DNA of 64,000 nucleotides. It comes from Roseburia intestinalis L1-82 (GTDB lineage Bacteria > Bacillota > Clostridia > Lachnospirales > Lachnospiraceae). Below, piece after piece: positions 42,057 to 50,957 of this stretch (position 1 is its first letter; every line of letters starts with the position of its first letter). The stretch is from assembly GCF_900537995.1 (NCBI RefSeq), contig NZ_LR027880.1:136001-200000 (forward strand), written 5' to 3'. The notes beneath the pieces were generated by a model. The model saw nothing but the letters and a program-made list of their open reading frames with translations, had not been told where the DNA came from and ran no database searches. A program made the translations under genes and the position numbers.

Positions 42057-42229
42057 TGGAGACATGGTTTTATGAAGTGGTTTCGATCGACGGGGATTAT
42101 GCGAACCTGCGCAGAACCGACATCGAATCGAATGATCTGAAACTTGTGGCACGCGCCCTGCTTCCGGCGGAGATCCTGGAGGGCAGCAAGTTAAAATATG
42201 AATTGATGCAGTATGAACTGATCGGTTAA
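42056..42229 (+). CDS. Small hypothetical protein, 57 aa, translationally coupled
   Basis: ATG 42056 overlaps the preceding TAA, with GGAGG 9 nt upstream, so coupled translation is likely. The product begins METWFYEVVSIDGDYANLRR and ends YELMQYELIG; the alternating pattern suggests a small β-barrel. Codon use and the conserved-looking spacing to acyP (13 nt) support a real gene. It is short enough to be missed by common length cut-offs. Function unknown. Confidence 0.75.
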   Translation: METWFYEVVSIDGDYANLRRTDIESNDLKLVARALLPAEILEGSKLKYELMQYELIG

Positions 42230-42242
42230 AAAGGATGTCAAC

Positions 42243-42527
42243 ATGATGGACAACGAAAAAATAATCAGAAAAAAGGTATTTGTCTATGGTGCAGTTCAGG
42301 GCGTCGGTTTCCGTTACCGGGCGGAACACGCCGCAAACATGCTTGGTGTGACTGGCTGGGTAAGAAATGAGCCGGACGGATCCGTATTGTTGGAGGTGCA
42401 GGGGACGGACGAGCAGATCGACAAAGTGCTTGCGATGGTAAACCAGGGCACCTACGTAAATATTGACCGTATCACGGCAAATCAGATACCGATCGAAGAG
42501 AGAGAGTATGGATTCTACATAAGATAA
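42243..42527 (+). CDS. acyP: Acylphosphatase
   Basis: Hydrolyses acyl phosphates such as carbamoyl phosphate or acetyl phosphate. The 94-aa protein has the hallmark VYGAVQGVGFRYRAEHAA with the catalytic Arg, and GWVRNEPDGSVLLEVQG with the catalytic Asn. Length is normal. AAGGATG lies just before the ATG; ATG 42246 is an alternative. It ends a run of four closely spaced genes beginning with the exonuclease. Confidence 0.95.
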   Translation: MMDNEKIIRKKVFVYGAVQGVGFRYRAEHAANMLGVTGWVRNEPDGSVLLEVQGTDEQIDKVLAMVNQGTYVNIDRITANQIPIEEREYGFYIR

Positions 42528-42530
42528 ACT

Positions 42531-42648
42531 CTGCCTTTCTAATTGAGAAAGTGGTTCTATATTCGAATAAGGTCATGCCGGTGTATTTTTTAGTAATCCG
42601 GTTCAGATAGTCACCGCTGTAACTGAGCAGACCAGCCTGGATGGAAAC
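42531..42648 (-). pseudogene. Remnant of an AraC-family DNA-binding domain
   Basis: On the minus strand about 40 codons read as the second helix-turn-helix of an AraC regulator: GLLSYSGDYLNRITKKYTG then MTLFEYRTTFSIRKAEFI. There is no start, upstream domain or full HTH pair. It lies between acyP and a terminator and appears to be a decayed fragment. Confidence 0.6.
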
Positions 42649-42658
42649 AATAACTGTA

Positions 42659-42698
42659 AAAAAACGGATAGTGCAAAAAATGCATTATCCGTTTTTTG
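42659..42698. terminator. Terminator after acyP
   Basis: AAAAAACGGATAGTGC pairs with GCATTATCCGTTTTTT, with one mismatch, giving T-runs on both strands. Confidence 0.9.
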
Positions 42699-42821
42699 TC
42701 AAAAAAAGTTGAAGAGCGTCGTTAAAACACTAAAAATATACATTTGTAATTGACGTGTATTTTACAAAACATTAAAATAAAAATGGTGAATCACGCAAAT
42801 ATAAACGAAAAAGGAATGATA

Positions 42822-42904
42822 GTGTGAAAAATAAGATTTTTCACACGCAAGATTTGTGCTTACGCACAAACTTGAGATGCGCAAAAGACAGCGCAAGAAT
42901 GGAG
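42822..42904 (+). repeat. Structured leader repeat, copy F (full three-hairpin form)
   Basis: Hairpin 1: GTGTGAAAAAT/ATTTTTCACAC (42822-42846). Hairpin 2: TTTGTGC/GCACAAA with loop TTAC (42853-42870). Hairpin 3: TGCGC/GCGCA (42878-42895). Then AGAATGGAG. GGAG (42900-42903 region) serves the TTG start at 42911. Confidence 0.85.
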
Positions 42905-42910
42905 ATTAAT

Positions 42911-43714
42911 TTGAAAAAGTACATTGCGGCAATAGGGATATGTTTTATGGCACTGGGGGCAGCATGCATTATGAAAAAGGATCCTGAGGAGGTGGGAGAA
43001 GAGCTGCCAGAACTTATCATCGGAAGTGATAATTATGAGCCATATAATTATCTGGATGACGATGGAAAGCCGGTAGGTATTGATGTGGAACTGGCGGAGG
43101 CGGTGTGTGAACAGTTAGGATACACACCGGTATTTCAATATATCGTATGGGATAAAAAGGATGAATATCTGGACAATGGGAAGGTGGACTGTCTGTGGGG
43201 AAGCTTTACCATGAATGGCAGGGAGGATGAGTATCAGTGGGCTGGCCCATACCTTTACAGCAGACAGGTGATTGCAGTGCGGACGGACAGCAAAATCAGA
43301 AACATATCCGATCTTGCAGGGAAAAGGGTTGCAGTACAGGCGACAACAAAACCGGAGGAGGTTCTGTTAGAGAGAAGTGATCCGAGAGTCCCGGAGGTGG
43401 ATATGGTGTATAGTCTGTCCGGCATGGACGAGATCTATGCAAGCCTCAGGAAAGGGTATGTGGATGCGATCACAGGACATGAAAGTGCGCTTGAGAGATT
43501 TGTTGGGAATGCACCGGATATGTATGCCATACTGGATGAAAGTCTGTATATTTCAGAACTGGGAGTTGCTTTCAAAAATGACACTCATCAGGATCTGGCA
43601 AAAAAAATGACACAGATTTTAAAAGAGATGCAGGATGATGGAACACTCCGGGACATGGTAGAAAAATACGGATTGGATGCCGAAAAAGCACTGGGGGTCA
43701 CAAATGCTGAATAA
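42911..43714 (+). CDS. Family 3 extracellular solute-binding protein
   Basis: A 267-aa exported protein of the periplasmic-binding family 3 (amino acids and similar). The N-terminus has a hydrophobic signal, IAAIGICFMALGAACI, perhaps a lipoprotein signal with Cys near 17 although the residue at -3 is atypical. The binding domain begins ELIIGSDNYEPYNYLDDDGK and includes GIDVELAEAVCEQLGY and AGKRVAVQATTKPEE. TTG 42911 is used; the upstream frame is leader repeat. No permease or ATPase follows; instead it overlaps a hybrid kinase gene by 11 nt, so it may deliver ligand information to that kinase rather than to a transporter. Confidence 0.9.
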   Translation: MKKYIAAIGICFMALGAACIMKKDPEEVGEELPELIIGSDNYEPYNYLDDDGKPVGIDVELAEAVCEQLGYTPVFQYIVWDKKDEYLDNGKVDCLWGSFTMNGREDEYQWAGPYLYSRQVIAVRTDSKIRNISDLAGKRVAVQATTKPEEVLLERSDPRVPEVDMVYSLSGMDEIYASLRKGYVDAITGHESALERFVGNAPDMYAILDESLYISELGVAFKNDTHQDLAKKMTQILKEMQDDGTLRDMVEKYGLDAEKALGVTNAE

Positions 43715-46271
43715 TGAAAAGATAACAAAGATCATCGCCCGCAGATATATATGGCTGCCATTTTTGATGGGAGTGCTTTTAGGGATAGTATGTTTTGTGG
43801 TATTTACCGGGTATGACCGGATGAAAATTGAGAAAATTGCAGATGAAACACTCGATTTTATGCAGGACCGTGTCAAAAAATATGATGACTACAAAAATAA
43901 TGATAAAGTAAAGAGTCTTTATCGTCTGGCAGATAAGACATTGGAGCTGGATCAGCGGTTGGAAGAGAAAGATGCAGATCAGGAAGAGCTGGTCGAACGC
44001 TATATGAAAGATCAGAGATTAGATGGTGTTCTGCTTATAGACGAAAATCTGAATTGTGTGTATCAGGCAGAAGATGTTGGAAAGATGGATACATTCTGGC
44101 AGGAACAGATGAGTGAACCGGCAGTAAAAAATATGTTGGAGCAGCCGCGGAAAACATATATCACACGGCTTGATAAAGAGGGGGAAAACTATGATTTTGC
44201 GGTGGTATCCAGGACAGACGGAAAAGGGCTTGTCGCCGCTTATATTGAAAAAGAAAAAAACATGGAAGACAACGGTGATATTTCCATCTACTCGCTGTTT
44301 ACTGGATTTACATTTGATATGAATGGTATCGTTGCGGTGACAGACGACAAACAAGTGCTTAGTTCCAATTCGGAGGAACTGCTTTCTGTGAAGCCGGGGG
44401 AGTATCGTGATATTTTTACACCGGACATATATACAGGGGATGAGCACAGGATGATCCATCTGGAAAGTACGGGAGGCAGCTGGTATGGGGAGATCAAGCA
44501 GATGAAAGATTATACACTTTATGCATTTTTCCCCGAAACTGCGATATATGCACTGCGTACAAAGGTTGTGATCGGTACCATGGGTGTATACATATTGTGC
44601 TGGATGACATTTATGCTGGTACGGGGGTATGTGGCGGAATCGAATATGCGCCAAATGGAAAAACAGTATCATATCATCCAATCTGTCAGCAGTGTATTTT
44701 CTATCTGTATGCTGTTAGATCTCAAAAAGAATACATGGGAAATGATCAAAGCATCTGACCAGATTCGAAAAATGACCGGCAATGAGACAAACACTGCTAA
44801 CATGATGAAATTTTTCTGTAAAAATACAGTTGCGCAGTCAGAACGGCAGAAATTTTGGGACTTTGTAAACCCTGATACACTTGCAGAGCGGCTGCAGGGA
44901 AAAGATTATATCAATTGCCAGACCGAAATCGGAAAGGGAGAATGGTTCAGCATCATGCTGGTGCCGCAGCATCATGACGCACATGGCAATGTTGAGGCGG
45001 CGCTTTTTCTGAGCAGAAATATTACCGACGAAAAAATGCGTGAGATGGACTATCAGAAAAAACTGGAAAAATCGGTGGAACAGGCAGAGCAGGCAAACAT
45101 TGCGAAAACGGATTTCTTACGGCGGATGAGCCACGATATCCGCACACCGATCAATGGGATACGCGGAATGGTGGATATCTGTCGGTATTATATCGGAAAT
45201 CCCAAAAAACAGGAGGAGTGTCTGGATAAGATTCTGCTTTCATCCACCTTTCTGATGGAGCTGGTCAATGATGTTCTGGATATGAATAAACTGGAATCCG
45301 GGCAGATTAAGCTGGAGGAAAAGCCATTTTCCATTTCTGAAATATTAAAAGAAGTGGAGACAGTAGTCGGGATGGCGGCAACTGAACAGGGAATCACGCT
45401 GACGGTAAAAAAAGGAGAGATCAACCATGAAAATTTGCTTGGAAGCTCTCTTCATGTCCGGCAGATCTTACAAAATATTACTTCAAATGCGGTAAAATAC
45501 AATAAACCAAATGGAAAAGTGATTTTGGAGTGCCGGGAGCTGCCGCCGAAAAATGAAAAAGCCGTGTTTGAGTTTGTGTGTACCGATAATGGGATCGGGA
45601 TGAGCCCGGAATTTCAGGAACATGCATTTGAACCGTTTGTGCAGGAAAACAGTTCAGCACGCACTTCCTATACCGGAACCGGACTTGGACTTGCAATCGT
45701 AAAGAAACTGGTAGAACAGATGGAAGGAACGATCCACTTCGTGAGTGAGCCTGGAAAAGGCACCCGGTTTACACTTGTGATCCCGTTTCTGCCGGATGAC
45801 AGCATCGAAATGCAGACGGAGCAGACACAAAGTACCGATGCAGTAAAGGGAATTGAAAATGATAAAATACTGTTGGTGGAAGATTATGAGATAAATATGG
45901 AAATCGCCCGGTTTGTGCTGGAAAATGAGGGGGCACAGGTACAGGAGGCATGGAATGGCAAAGAAGCTGTTGATCTGTTTGCAGCATCAGAACCGGGTGG
46001 ATATGATGTGATTCTGATGGATCTGATGATGCCTGTTATGGGCGGTCTGGAGGCAGCGCAGTGCATCCGGAAACTGGAGAGAGAAGATGCAAAAACCGTT
46101 CCGATCATCGCGATGACAGCAAATGCATTTGCAGATGATGAGGAGCGGAGTCTGGCAGCCGGCATGGATGCGCACATTTCCAAACCATTGGATGCAGAAA
46201 AACTCATTCAGGTAATTTCCGATATATGCAAAAAGCGGAAAGAGCATGCAAAAGGAGATGCAGATATCTGA
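43704..46271 (+). CDS. Hybrid sensor histidine kinase with receiver domain
   Basis: An 855-aa protein: membrane helix (~12-32), extracellular sensor (~35-285), second helix (~285-310), a PAS-like region (~330-450), HisKA with FLRRMSHDIRTPINGIRG (His ~477), HATPase (ITSNAVKYNKPNGK, GTGLGLAIVKKL), and a C-terminal receiver (ILLVEDYEINMEIA, VILMDLMMPVMGG, HISKPLD). No output domain, so phosphate must pass to a separate partner. Start 43704 overlaps the binding-protein gene, indicating co-translation and a shared task. Ligand and final response unknown. Confidence 0.94.
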   Translation: MLNNEKITKIIARRYIWLPFLMGVLLGIVCFVVFTGYDRMKIEKIADETLDFMQDRVKKYDDYKNNDKVKSLYRLADKTLELDQRLEEKDADQEELVERYMKDQRLDGVLLIDENLNCVYQAEDVGKMDTFWQEQMSEPAVKNMLEQPRKTYITRLDKEGENYDFAVVSRTDGKGLVAAYIEKEKNMEDNGDISIYSLFTGFTFDMNGIVAVTDDKQVLSSNSEELLSVKPGEYRDIFTPDIYTGDEHRMIHLESTGGSWYGEIKQMKDYTLYAFFPETAIYALRTKVVIGTMGVYILCWMTFMLVRGYVAESNMRQMEKQYHIIQSVSSVFSICMLLDLKKNTWEMIKASDQIRKMTGNETNTANMMKFFCKNTVAQSERQKFWDFVNPDTLAERLQGKDYINCQTEIGKGEWFSIMLVPQHHDAHGNVEAALFLSRNITDEKMREMDYQKKLEKSVEQAEQANIAKTDFLRRMSHDIRTPINGIRGMVDICRYYIGNPKKQEECLDKILLSSTFLMELVNDVLDMNKLESGQIKLEEKPFSISEILKEVETVVGMAATEQGITLTVKKGEINHENLLGSSLHVRQILQNITSNAVKYNKPNGKVILECRELPPKNEKAVFEFVCTDNGIGMSPEFQEHAFEPFVQENSSARTSYTGTGLGLAIVKKLVEQMEGTIHFVSEPGKGTRFTLVIPFLPDDSIEMQTEQTQSTDAVKGIENDKILLVEDYEINMEIARFVLENEGAQVQEAWNGKEAVDLFAASEPGGYDVILMDLMMPVMGGLEAAQCIRKLEREDAKTVPIIAMTANAFADDEERSLAAGMDAHISKPLDAEKLIQVISDICKKRKEHAKGDADI

Positions 46272-46383
46272 TCTCTGATGTCCGAAAAAAATGCAGTTCC
46301 GATTTGCACAAAGGTACTTTATTATCAGTAAGAGATGTAGTATACTTCTTCTGCGAAATATACAAAGAGTGAGGACAAAAGAA

Positions 46384-47250
46384 ATGCAGAAGAATCTTGG
46401 AAAGATCAAACGTACCGTGGAAGAGTATGTGGTGCTGACTGTTGCAACACTGATTCTTGTTGTGGGAGTGTATGTATTTAAATTTCCAAATAATTTTTCG
46501 TTTGGCGGAGTAACCGGTCTGGCAGTCGTGCTGGGTGCCGTACTTCCGACATCTCCGGGAAATCTTACCTTTATCATCAATATGCTGTTGCTGGTACTTG
46601 GATTTATATTTCTTGGAAGAGGATTTGGAGTCAAAACTGTTTACGTCAGTGTACTGACATCGGTTGGGTTAAGCTTTGCGGAGCGGGTGTTTCCGATGGA
46701 TGCGCCTCTGACCGGACAGCCGGTATTAGAGCTTATCTATGCGATCGTACTGCCGGCATTTTCCGCGGCAATTCTGTTTAATATCGGAGCGTCCGGCGGC
46801 GGAACGGATATCGTGGCAATGATCTTAAAGAAATATACGAAGCTGAACATTGGAGCAGCATTATTTTTAGTGGATCTTGGAATCGTCGTTGCATCCTGTC
46901 TTGTATTTGATGCGCAGACAGGTCTTTGTTCCATGTGCGGTCTTCTGGCAAAATCTCTGGTAGTCGATAATGTGATCGAGAGTATCAACCTGTGCAAGTA
47001 TTTTACGATTATATGCAACGATCCGGAGCCAATCTGTGAATTTATCACAAAAGAATTAAACCGCAGTGCTACGGTTTATCAGGCAGAAGGTGCTTACCAG
47101 CACAATCAGAAGACGGTGATCTTAACGGTCATGAAGCGGAGTCAGGCGGTAGAACTTCGTAATTATATCCGTATGAACCAGCCATCCGCGTTTATTGCAA
47201 TCACAAACAGCAGTGAGATTATCGGAAAGGGTTTCCGTGGTTTCAACTAA
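46384..47250 (+). CDS. YitT family membrane protein (DUF161/DUF2179)
   Basis: A 288-aa protein with about five to six helices in the first ~200 residues (VVLTVATLILVVGVYVFKF, GGVTGLAVVLGAVLP, FNIGASGGGTDIVAMIL) and a soluble C-terminal DUF2179 domain (ATVYQAEGAYQHNQKTVILTV). Function of YitT proteins is not established. Start 46384 follows GAGTGAGGAC by about 7 nt; the 31-residue extension upstream is not supported. Confidence 0.92.
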   Translation: MQKNLGKIKRTVEEYVVLTVATLILVVGVYVFKFPNNFSFGGVTGLAVVLGAVLPTSPGNLTFIINMLLLVLGFIFLGRGFGVKTVYVSVLTSVGLSFAERVFPMDAPLTGQPVLELIYAIVLPAFSAAILFNIGASGGGTDIVAMILKKYTKLNIGAALFLVDLGIVVASCLVFDAQTGLCSMCGLLAKSLVVDNVIESINLCKYFTIICNDPEPICEFITKELNRSATVYQAEGAYQHNQKTVILTVMKRSQAVELRNYIRMNQPSAFIAITNSSEIIGKGFRGFN

Positions 47251-47389
47251 GGTTTGGTTGCGGGAATGAGAAGTCTATTATATAATATAGAGAGTGGGTT
47301 GCGTATGTGAAAAGTTATGCATATCTGAAGATGGTATGAGTACAAAACCGTGATGCAGCTATTTTATAAGATAAGAAATGGAGAAGCGA

Positions 47390-48598
47390 ATGAAAATTTG
47401 GGAAGATGATAATCAGAAATACATCAAGGCGATGATGGAGAAAAATACCACAGAGCAGAATGAGAAACTGACAAAGCGATTAGAGGAGATTGATTTTTCA
47501 GTGTTAGAACACATTGAAAGAAAAGAAACTGTCAATGAGCGCGGTGTATTTGCTCCGTTAGATGCCGTGGAAGTTAGCGAGATCGAGGCAAGAGGGGCTG
47601 AATTCAAAGAACTCGGTTTAAAGGCGATCCGTGAGGGAAAAGTCGGTGCGGTGCTTTTAGCGGGCGGACAGGGAACCCGCCTTGGACTTGACCGGCCAAA
47701 GGGAACATTAAATATCGGAGTGGCCAAAGAGTTATATTTATTTGAGCAGCTGCTTCGCAATCTGATGGACGTGACAGATGAGGCAGGAGTATATGTACCG
47801 CTTTATATTATGACAAGCAATATCAACAACGCAGATACGACAGCTTTTTTTGAGGAACATGATTACTTTGGTTATCCGAAAGATTATGTGAAATTTTTCG
47901 TACAGGAAATGGTGCCGGCATGCGATTATGAGGGACGGATCTATATGGAATCCCAGACTGAGGTGGCAATGTCTCCAAACGGCAACGGCGGCTGGTTTTC
48001 ATCTATGGTAAATGCAGGACTTCTTTCTGATATCAAAGAAAGAGGTATTGAATGGATCAACGTATTTGCCGTAGATAACTGCTTACAGCGCATCGCAGAC
48101 CCGATGTTTGTCGGCGCAACCATCGCTTACGGATGCGAGAGTGGTGCAAAAGTAGTACGAAAAGCTGCACCGGACGAACGTGTCGGTGTACTCTGTACGG
48201 AAGATGGCAAACCTTCGATCGCAGAATACTACGAGATGACAGAGGAGATGTCAACGGCGCGCAAAGAAAACGGTGATTTAAAATACGGTTTTGGCGTAAT
48301 CTTAAACTATCTGTTCTCAGAAAAGAAATTAGAGCAGATCGCAGACGCAAGAATGCCGATCCATGTGGTAGAGAAAAAGATCCCATACATGGATGTGGAC
48401 GGCACATTTGTGAAACCGGAGCAGCCAAATGGATACAAATTCGAGACACTGGTGCTTGATATGGTGCACATGATGGATGACTGTATCCCATATGAGGTAG
48501 TGCGTGAGAGAGAATTTGCGCCGATCAAAAACCTTCACGGCGTAGATTCCTTAGATTCTGCAAGAGAGCTGATGAAAGGCTGCGGCATCGAATTATAG
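47390..48598 (+). CDS. UDP-sugar pyrophosphorylase family protein (UTP-dependent uridylyltransferase)
   Basis: A 402-aa enzyme of the eukaryotic-type UDPGP/UAP1 family, which makes UDP-GlcNAc/GalNAc or UDP-glucose from UTP and a sugar 1-phosphate. Motifs: AVLLAGGQGTRLGLDRPKG (nucleotide loop), PLYIMTS, MVPACDYEGRIYMESQTEVAMSPNGNGG split across a conserved region, and NGYKFETLVLDM. The AGX1-like pattern favours UDP-N-acetylhexosamine. Start 47390 after GGAG with a 6-nt spacer; the ATG at 47378 belongs to the ribosome-binding site. Confidence 0.9.
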   Translation: MKIWEDDNQKYIKAMMEKNTTEQNEKLTKRLEEIDFSVLEHIERKETVNERGVFAPLDAVEVSEIEARGAEFKELGLKAIREGKVGAVLLAGGQGTRLGLDRPKGTLNIGVAKELYLFEQLLRNLMDVTDEAGVYVPLYIMTSNINNADTTAFFEEHDYFGYPKDYVKFFVQEMVPACDYEGRIYMESQTEVAMSPNGNGGWFSSMVNAGLLSDIKERGIEWINVFAVDNCLQRIADPMFVGATIAYGCESGAKVVRKAAPDERVGVLCTEDGKPSIAEYYEMTEEMSTARKENGDLKYGFGVILNYLFSEKKLEQIADARMPIHVVEKKIPYMDVDGTFVKPEQPNGYKFETLVLDMVHMMDDCIPYEVVREREFAPIKNLHGVDSLDSARELMKGCGIEL

Positions 48599-48775
48599 AA
48601 AATAGAACCCTGTTTTTAAATTGTTTATAAATATTTCATACAGACTTTATGCCGTTTCTGGCGGTATCTGTTATACTAATATTTATAGTGAGAGACAGTT
48701 ACGCTCAACAGATGCTATGCGAAAAGACGGCGTGACAATGAAGAAGAAAACAATTTAGAAACGGGTTTTTTTGTT

Positions 48776-49549
48776 ATGATACAGAGACAGACACTTGTAC
48801 AGGATGAGAAACAGCAGGAGCAGTATGAGGCTTCTGTGGAGGTGGAAGATGCAGAAGAAACAGCGGATGCAGCGCAGGAAAACAGCCTGATGTTGGTGCG
48901 CGGCATGGTCGATGATGACATGGAGCATATCGCGGATATGAAGGAGCAGTTTTCCCAGACGATTGATCCGATCCTGCGCATGTACAATGCGGCGATGTGC
49001 GCGACGACCGCGCGCCTTGAGATCATAGAGGATGAGTTTAAATACCGCAAACTGCGCTGCCCGATCCATCACATCGACACGCGGCTGAAATCGGCGAAAA
49101 GCATTCTGGGAAAGCTTCAGAAAAAGAATCTTGATCTGACACTCAGCGCAGCGTGCAACAATATTTACGATATCGCCGGAGTGCGCGTGGTCTGTTCCTA
49201 TATCAAGGATGTATATCTGATCCGTGACCGCCTGATGGCGCAGGATGACATACATATCATGGAGATCAAAGATTATATCGAGCAGCCGAAAGGCAACGGT
49301 TACCGCAGCCTGCACATCATTATCCGTGTGCCGGTCTATTTTATGAACAAAAAACAGATGGTGCCGGTTGAACTGCAGATCCGCACCCTTGCGATGGATC
49401 TCTGGGCGAGCCTGGAGCACGACATCAAGTACAAGTCACTTTACCAGGACGTCACGATGGATTTTTCGGATGAGTTAAAAGAATGCAGCCGCCTGATCTA
49501 TGAGGCGGAGGAGAAGATGGAGATCATGAATGCGGCGTTAGAGGAGTGA
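48776..49549 (+). CDS. Small alarmone synthetase (RelQ/YjbM-like GTP pyrophosphokinase)
   Basis: Makes (p)ppGpp from ATP and GTP/GDP. The 257-aa protein has an acidic N-terminal extension (~45 residues) and a RelA/SpoT synthetase domain: YNAAMCATTARLEIIEDEF, DIAGVRVVCSYIKDVYLI, QPKGNGYRSLHII and VELQIRTLAMDLWASLEHD. No hydrolase or regulatory domain. The ATG has a poor ribosome-binding site (only GGGTT), so a start further in, such as the Met of MLVRGMVDDD, is possible. Stands alone with a ~175-nt upstream region. Confidence 0.92.
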   Translation: MIQRQTLVQDEKQQEQYEASVEVEDAEETADAAQENSLMLVRGMVDDDMEHIADMKEQFSQTIDPILRMYNAAMCATTARLEIIEDEFKYRKLRCPIHHIDTRLKSAKSILGKLQKKNLDLTLSAACNNIYDIAGVRVVCSYIKDVYLIRDRLMAQDDIHIMEIKDYIEQPKGNGYRSLHIIIRVPVYFMNKKQMVPVELQIRTLAMDLWASLEHDIKYKSLYQDVTMDFSDELKECSRLIYEAEEKMEIMNAALEE

Positions 49550-49604
49550 GACGGAAATTATTTTATGGACAGAATTTTCAGGATAAAAAATAATGGAGCT
49601 GTGG

Positions 49605-50450
49605 ATGATAAATATTTTGTATTGGAATGCGGGAATACGGACAGAGGAAGACAGGCACAGTATACGGGGAGAAAATGTCAGACAAAAAATAATAGAACTG
49701 ATATTAGAAAATAACATAGACATTGTGATTTTGGCTGAATATACTTTTGATATGAAGCTTATGTGCGATATGCTTTCAGTGAATGGAAAGGATTTTAAAA
49801 CTGCACCTGTTCCAGAAGACAGCAGGGCAAAAATGCTCGTAAGTATGAAGTTTAATGTAGAGTTGATCAGGGATTCAAAATATTATTTTATATGTTCCAT
49901 AAACAATGTATTAACAGACTTTTTAATTGCGGGGTTACATTTTCCAAGTAAGCGATATGCTGAAAACAGAGACAGGGAAATTGTGGCAGAACAGTTTATG
50001 GATGCATTGTGTGAGGCACAAAGTGAAGCGGAACATAAAAAGGTTATCATAGCAGGGGACTTTAATGCTGATCCGTTTGAAGAGGTAATGTTAAAAGCGA
50101 ATTATTTTCATGCTTTGCCATATGCTGACATTGTCGAAAATAAGCGTGAGAGAGACGTATATGGGAAAAACTATCAGATGTTTTATAACCCCATGTGGAA
50201 TTTTTTTGGTGATTTGAATACACCTCACAGCACATGCTATTATGATTCGGGAGGTGCATTCAATTTTTACAAACATATTTTTGATCAGGTTATTGTCAGT
50301 GCTGATATGGTAAAATACTTTGATAAAGATAATCTGAAAATTGTGACAGAAACAAGCAGTGGTGTTTTAGCAGATGGTAAAGGGATACCGAACCGGAAAG
50401 AATATAGCGATCACCTGCCGATCGTATTTGGTATTAAGGAGGATGCATGA
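49605..50450 (+). CDS. Endonuclease/exonuclease/phosphatase (EEP) family protein
   Basis: A 281-aa protein with the EEP metal-hydrolase core: INILYWNAGI, DIVILAEYTF (Glu metal ligand), IAGLHFPSKR, IIAGDFNADPFE, DQVIVSA and the terminal SDHLPIVFGI. Substrate could be DNA, RNA or a phospholipid/phosphate ester. It is richer in A+T than its neighbours. Start 49605 after GGAG with a 6-nt spacer. It overlaps the next gene by 4 nt (ATGA), so the two act together; this two-gene unit resembles cargo or defence modules, which is inference. Confidence 0.88.
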   Translation: MINILYWNAGIRTEEDRHSIRGENVRQKIIELILENNIDIVILAEYTFDMKLMCDMLSVNGKDFKTAPVPEDSRAKMLVSMKFNVELIRDSKYYFICSINNVLTDFLIAGLHFPSKRYAENRDREIVAEQFMDALCEAQSEAEHKKVIIAGDFNADPFEEVMLKANYFHALPYADIVENKRERDVYGKNYQMFYNPMWNFFGDLNTPHSTCYYDSGGAFNFYKHIFDQVIVSADMVKYFDKDNLKIVTETSSGVLADGKGIPNRKEYSDHLPIVFGIKEDA

Positions 50451-50938
50451 TGCAGAATTTATGGAGAGTACAAACAGAAAAGAAGATACACACACCGCAC
50501 GATATCATAAGTGAACAATGCAAATATTTGTCTGAAATGACAGATGGAAAAGTGATTGCGAGGATCGCACCTTATAAGGGGGATTATAAAAGCTATTCTA
50601 AATCAAATGAACTGGAACTGGCAGGGAGACTTTTTGTGCAGGATAATAGCTTTGATGTGCAAAATGTTTTGGGAGACCAACAGAGCAAATTTATTTATGA
50701 ATTTTATATAACAGCAAAAGCGGCACCAAAATATAAATACAGGATTATGTTTGTCGCTTTTGGCATATCGGTATATCCTGTGGAAGTATCATTGGAAAAG
50801 TCCATAGCTGACGAAATTGGAATGGATAAAAGTGAGTTTACGCTTTCCTCAGAGGAAGAAGTTATAAATTTAGTGGGGAAGGTTCTCGGTTCAGAGCGAA
50901 TCAGTGCGGTTGTATCAAATTTGATCAATATAGAATGA
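50447..50938 (+). CDS. Hypothetical protein coupled to the EEP nuclease
   Basis: A 163-aa protein with no recognised family. Begins MMQNLWRVQTEKKIHTPHDI (or one Met later), and appears mixed α/β, with IARIAPYKGDYKSYSK, FIYEFYITAKAAPKYKYRIMF and a helical C-terminus. No signal peptide or membrane helix. It overlaps the EEP gene by 4 nt, as toxin-antitoxin or effector-immunity partners often do. Low G+C like its partner. A MITE lies 27 bp downstream of its stop. Confidence 0.72.
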   Translation: MMQNLWRVQTEKKIHTPHDIISEQCKYLSEMTDGKVIARIAPYKGDYKSYSKSNELELAGRLFVQDNSFDVQNVLGDQQSKFIYEFYITAKAAPKYKYRIMFVAFGISVYPVEVSLEKSIADEIGMDKSEFTLSSEEEVINLVGKVLGSERISAVVSNLINIE

Positions 50939-50957
50939 CACTAAATCATACACTCTT

